14,682 nucleotides of DNA from Burkholderiaceae bacterium (GTDB lineage: Bacteria > Pseudomonadota > Gammaproteobacteria > Burkholderiales > Burkholderiaceae_C): positions 1 through 14,682 of the forward strand of contig JAISNB010000001.1 of assembly GCA_031276435.1 (NCBI GenBank), in the 5' to 3' direction. Position numbers and translations under genes: made by a program. The notes under the pieces are model-generated. The model was not told the DNA's origin. It ran no database searches and saw only the letters and a list, made by a program, of their open reading frames with translations. Positions 12,701 through 14,682 of the stretch are shown here, piece by piece (position 1 is the first letter of the stretch; each line of letters opens with the position of its first letter).

Positions 12701-14091
12701 GCGAAATCACCCAAATCCAAAGCGACGCGGCAGCGGCAAGCGGAGACAGTGGCAGCAGCAACGGTGGCGTGCACGCGGCGGCGGCGGCCATGCGCGACTA
12801 TTTGCCAGAGCGCATGCTGCTGCGCGCTGACGAACTGCGCATCGAAGGACGCGCGCTGCATCAAATCGAACTCACCGCCACGCGGCAAGGCACCCTCTGG
12901 CAGGCCGAAATCGACGCGCGTGAAATGACCGGCCACATCCAGTACAGCGAAGACGGCGCGGGCGCGGTGGTCGCGCGCCTCAAACGCTTGTCGCTGCCGC
13001 AAGCCCCGCCGGATAACAACGCCAGCGGCGGCGACAACAGCGCCGCCGGGCTGCTTCAGCCACCGGCCAGCATCCCGGCGCTGGACATCGTGGCCGATGC
13101 CTTTGAACTGGGCGGCAAAGACCTGGGGCGGCTGGAACTCAAAGCCATCAACCTGACGCCGCAACGCGCCGCGCGCACCATCCAGGGCGCCCCCGCTGCC
13201 AGCGACTGGCATCTGCAAACCCTGCGCCTTGCGGTGCCCGAGGCCAGCTTCAACGCGCGCGGCAAATGGCTTGCGCATGGCGTCGCAGGCAGTGGCGACG
13301 GCGCGCCGCCCGCCAGCGCCGCGCGTCGCACCGAACTGGACTTTGAACTGGACGTCCAGAACGCCAGCGCGCTGCTCGCGCGCTTTGGCATGAAAGACGT
13401 GCTGCGCCGCGGCAAAGGACAAATTGCTGGCAGCATGGACTGGGCGGGCGCGCCCACCGCCATCCACTACCCGAGCCTGAACGGGCAACTGCACCTGGAC
13501 GTTGGCGCGGGCCAATTCCTCAAAGCCGAACCGGGCATCGCCAAACTGCTGGGCGTCCTCAGCCTGCAAGCCCTGCCGCGCCGCCTGACGCTGGACTTTC
13601 ACGACTTGTTCTCCAGCGGCTTTGCCTTCGACTTCGTGCGCGGCGACTTCAGCGTGCAACAAGGCGTGGCGCACACGCGCAACCTGCAAATGAAAGGCGT
13701 CAGCGCCGCCGTGCTGATGGAAGGCAGCGCCGACATCGTGGCCGAAACGCAGGACTTGCGCGTACTGGTGGCCCCTGAAATCGACGCCGGAGGCGCCGCG
13801 CTGGCCGCCACGGCCATCAGCCCGGCACTGGGAATCGGCGCATTCCTGGCGCAACTGGTCCTCAAGAAACCGCTCTCTGAAGCGGCCACGCGCGAATTCC
13901 ACATCACCGGCGCGTGGGACGACCCGCACGTGCGCGCCGTGCAAGCGGGCGACGCCGGATCGCTGCGCCCCAAACCGGCCGCCTCCGCCGCGCCCACGCC
14001 GCCTGCGTCATTGCCCGCGCAAGCCAGCGCGCGGTCATCTGCCTTTCATCCTGGGCACGCAAGGCAAGCAAGCGAAAGCGGTGCACAGTGA
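9739..14091 (+). CDS. yhdP: YhdP-family (TIGR02099, AsmA-like) envelope protein
   Basis: This is a 1450-residue protein of the YhdP/AsmA-like superfamily. In E. coli, YhdP, TamB and YdbH together support phospholipid movement from the inner to the outer membrane; the same role here is inferred from family. A membrane anchor lies at about residues 25-58 (LKFLALLARAAAWLALA onward) and is followed by IVPRIDEFRPQL and LGVPVRIG, typical of the family N-terminus. The rest is one long periplasmic beta-rich region. The AsmA-like C-terminal signature is clear: LGVLSLQALPRRLTLDF, then DLFSSGFAFDF, and PLSEAATREFHITGAW near the end. A Ser/Gly/Ala-rich insertion lies around 12720-12790, and a Pro/Ala tail ends the protein. 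The ATG at 9739 has a weak ribosome site; an in-frame TTG at 9793 is an alternative start. No break is seen. Confidence 0.9.
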   Translation: MSCPRRPPSVISTVGPPHLVIRSLKFLALLARAAAWLALASGAAFMLAVAALHWLIVPRIDEFRPQLQAWATRTLGVPVRIGAIEARSGGLIAAVTLRDVVIADARGNVGLRIPEAVAAFSAASLLRGGLEQLVLDKPELSARRTASGRFMVAGFDLSGDAAASADTRAANWLFSQPELAVRGGHLRWQDEQRGAPAVTLSDVQIVLRNSRRTHQMQLQATPQAPWGDRFTLIGRFRQPLLSQHAGAWRTWRGQAYASFPRVDAAQLPLHVDLHADLGAQSGATLERGSGALRAWIDIAQGQPTQVVADVALGALTLRLGQNLTPLDMKYLQARLGWAQSNARTLVWTQHLQFEQADGRVWPSGNVRLQWWRARAAQQAQAGGQLSGEQLDVAAIAQLARALPLGAAAGRAAQAAAAARGRIESLQLRWSGDATAPTDWGVDATLKGLELPPDSVARARPSDHARPATSGLALPGVQGADLTIKAGPAGGRLTLDILDGALEFPGVFEAPRIALDKLAAAARWTLAGDGQIEVNIERLHVRNSDAEGSFKAVWKTGPDAAARFPGALDLQGQFSRVDGARVHRYLPLAITRQARHYVREAIVQGQARDVAVRIQGNLDEVPFASNPARGQFRIAGRAADVVMACVPRALQPAHEPPWPALTGLSGQFIFERNSMQIKDARAGVQGHPDWEFHKIEAGIADLQNTRVAIQAEGQGMLAAALGIVRASPLADLTQHALDAASASGAMQLKLQTLQLPIADMRHARLKGGVTFYRNDIQMAPGQPRLSGVYGQVAFSETGFSLNDVRAQTLGGAVHISGGSQKAEQPAPADFAPIQVRATGTATAQALRGMTDWGPLAVLARQATGSAAYDATLAFRGGNQSDIQINSDLHGLDLTLPEPFVKPAAQNWPLRVDIQNTSGRERIRVKLAELLLAEYERDATQPAATAADAPRPVLRGALGVGAAATATLQLPATGVLAHVDLPHINADAWREITQIQSDAAAASGDSGSSNGGVHAAAAAMRDYLPERMLLRADELRIEGRALHQIELTATRQGTLWQAEIDAREMTGHIQYSEDGAGAVVARLKRLSLPQAPPDNNASGGDNSAAGLLQPPASIPALDIVADAFELGGKDLGRLELKAINLTPQRAARTIQGAPAASDWHLQTLRLAVPEASFNARGKWLAHGVAGSGDGAPPASAARRTELDFELDVQNASALLARFGMKDVLRRGKGQIAGSMDWAGAPTAIHYPSLNGQLHLDVGAGQFLKAEPGIAKLLGVLSLQALPRRLTLDFHDLFSSGFAFDFVRGDFSVQQGVAHTRNLQMKGVSAAVLMEGSADIVAETQDLRVLVAPEIDAGGAALAATAISPALGIGAFLAQLVLKKPLSEAATREFHITGAWDDPHVRAVQAGDAGSLRPKPAASAAPTPPASLPAQASARSSAFHPGHARQASESGAQ

Positions 14092-14125
14092 AGGTGAAGC
14101 AAACGCTTGGCCTGAAGCGGCCACT

Positions 14126-14141
14126 GCCAGCCATGGCTGGC
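14126..14141. repeat. perfect 16-base palindrome downstream of the YhdP-family gene
   Basis: GCCAGCCATGGCTGGC reads the same on both strands. Just before it, TGGCC (14108-14112) and GGCCA (14119-14123) form a smaller hairpin. Together they fill much of the 113-base gap before the next gene. There is no T-run after either, so they do not make a standard terminator. A dimeric-protein binding site or an RNA 3'-end structure is possible. Confidence 0.5.
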
Positions 14142-14194
14142 GCGCCTTGTTTGCCGGGCCGGGCGTCGCGTGGTTTGCGCATGGGTTCATGACT

Positions 14195-14204
14195 GGGGTG
14201 GGAT
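14195..14204 (+). promoter_or_regulatory. purine-rich ribosome binding site of the orphan gene
   Basis: GGGGTGGGAT lies directly before the ATG at 14205. The G-rich core is 4-6 bases upstream of the start, acceptable though slightly close. It supports this frame over the overlapping frames that begin at 14081 and 14170. Confidence 0.5.
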
Positions 14205-14666
14205 ATGGCCGATTCATTTTTTGTCAATATCACCGCGCGCTTGCCCGATGCGCTTGGGCCAGATGCGGTCAGGATCATCGATTATGTCCTGGGCGAAGGG
14301 GAGCGCGCGCCGGAGGCATTTCCGGATCATGTGTTCTTCACGTTCAACGGGCATTCTGTCCCCCGGTACCATGGATTTTATGGCCTGGGGGCGGATCGCT
14401 ACAGGTTTTCGCTTTCAAGAATCAAAGGGTTTGGCTATTATTTGCAGGTGTCTATTTTTGCGCTCAAGGGAGTTGACGGGTACCACAGGTTTTTGCTGTT
14501 CCTGGACTGGCTGGCGCGTCTTGGCGTTGCCGATCAGGTGCTGGGCTGTGCGGGTGTTGTGAATCACATGGATGCCGTGGATTTGATTGTGTGCAAAAAC
14601 GGGATGCTGTATGTCGATCCCAAAAAAGGTTTTTCTGACACGTGCCAGCCGGTAAATGCTGGGTGA
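14205..14666 (+). CDS. hypothetical protein, low-GC orphan
   Basis: I do not recognise this 153-residue protein. It starts MADSFFVNITARLPDAL and ends with TCQPVNAG before a TGA. It has no signal peptide, no clear membrane segment and no cysteine-rich motif. The middle is aromatic (HGFYGLGADRYRF, then GYYLQVSIFAL and GYHRFLLFLDWLARLG), suggesting a compact mixed alpha/beta soluble fold. A hand count gives about 51% GC over 14341-14640, with A/T-ending codons such as AAA, TTT and ATT frequent, unlike the roughly 70% GC of the YhdP-family gene. That points to recent acquisition. In many relatives, as I recall, a nitrilase-like gene follows yhdP; it is not here. Small orphan genes of this kind are sometimes immunity or phage proteins, but nothing in the sequence proves either. 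Being a real gene is likely; function is unknown. Confidence 0.7.
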   Translation: MADSFFVNITARLPDALGPDAVRIIDYVLGEGERAPEAFPDHVFFTFNGHSVPRYHGFYGLGADRYRFSLSRIKGFGYYLQVSIFALKGVDGYHRFLLFLDWLARLGVADQVLGCAGVVNHMDAVDLIVCKNGMLYVDPKKGFSDTCQPVNAG

Positions 14667-14682
14667 CGGGTTCAATTTTTAA

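Noticed and set aside
12373..13944. Minus-strand open frame of 523 codons antisense to the YhdP-family gene
   Set aside because: In codon register with the plus-strand gene, which carries the conserved AsmA-like C-terminal signature in this same stretch.
14081..14562. Two overlapping plus-strand frames (from 14081 and 14170) over the orphan gene
   Set aside because: Their translations are Trp/Cys/Arg-rich and look random. The frame starting at 14205 has the better ribosome site and a plausible protein composition.
14595..14640. A-run and T-run (AAAAAAGGTTTTT) near the right end as a terminator
   Set aside because: It lies inside the orphan coding frame, the possible stem is only A-T pairs with a 2-base loop, and it would not form a stable hairpin.

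Overview
The window looks like chromosome from a GC-rich betaproteobacterium, most likely of the order Burkholderiales. The basis is the very GC-biased codon use (TTA, CTA and TCA are absent from the whole of gltB), the type of GltB/GltD and GlnE proteins, and the back-to-back glnE / YhdP-family pair, an arrangement I associate with this group. The family and genus cannot be fixed from the sequence alone. Almost everything here is core metabolism. I found no CRISPR array, tRNA, rRNA, intact transposon or obvious defence system.

Layout. At the left edge is the last 56 codons of a 5-formyltetrahydrofolate cyclo-ligase gene (+). Facing it, on the minus strand, come gltD (glutamate synthase small subunit) and gltB (large subunit), read gltB then gltD. 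They are separated by 84 bases that carry a strong stem-loop. Upstream of gltB is a gap of about 280 bases with a good sigma70-type promoter and a long, imperfect TGTCCCC/GGGGACA inverted repeat. Next, still on the minus strand, is glnE, the bifunctional adenylyltransferase that controls glutamine synthetase. Only 39 bases separate its start from a divergent, very long YhdP/AsmA-like gene (+). After that gene come 113 bases with a perfect 16-base palindrome, and then a small orphan gene (+) of 153 codons. A hand count gives about 51% GC over much of this orphan, against about 70% in its neighbours.

How they fit together. GltB and GltD form NADPH-dependent glutamate synthase (GOGAT), which turns glutamine plus 2-oxoglutarate into two glutamates. 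GlnE adjusts the activity of glutamine synthetase, the enzyme that supplies that glutamine. The minus strand therefore carries a compact nitrogen-assimilation block, glnE-gltB-gltD. The YhdP-family gene belongs to envelope biogenesis and probably shares only the intergenic control region with glnE. The most interesting items are the inverted repeat and promoter upstream of gltB, the gltB-gltD stem-loop, the low-GC orphan gene at the right edge, and lineage-specific insertions in GlnE and GltB. None of them shows a clearly new biological system.
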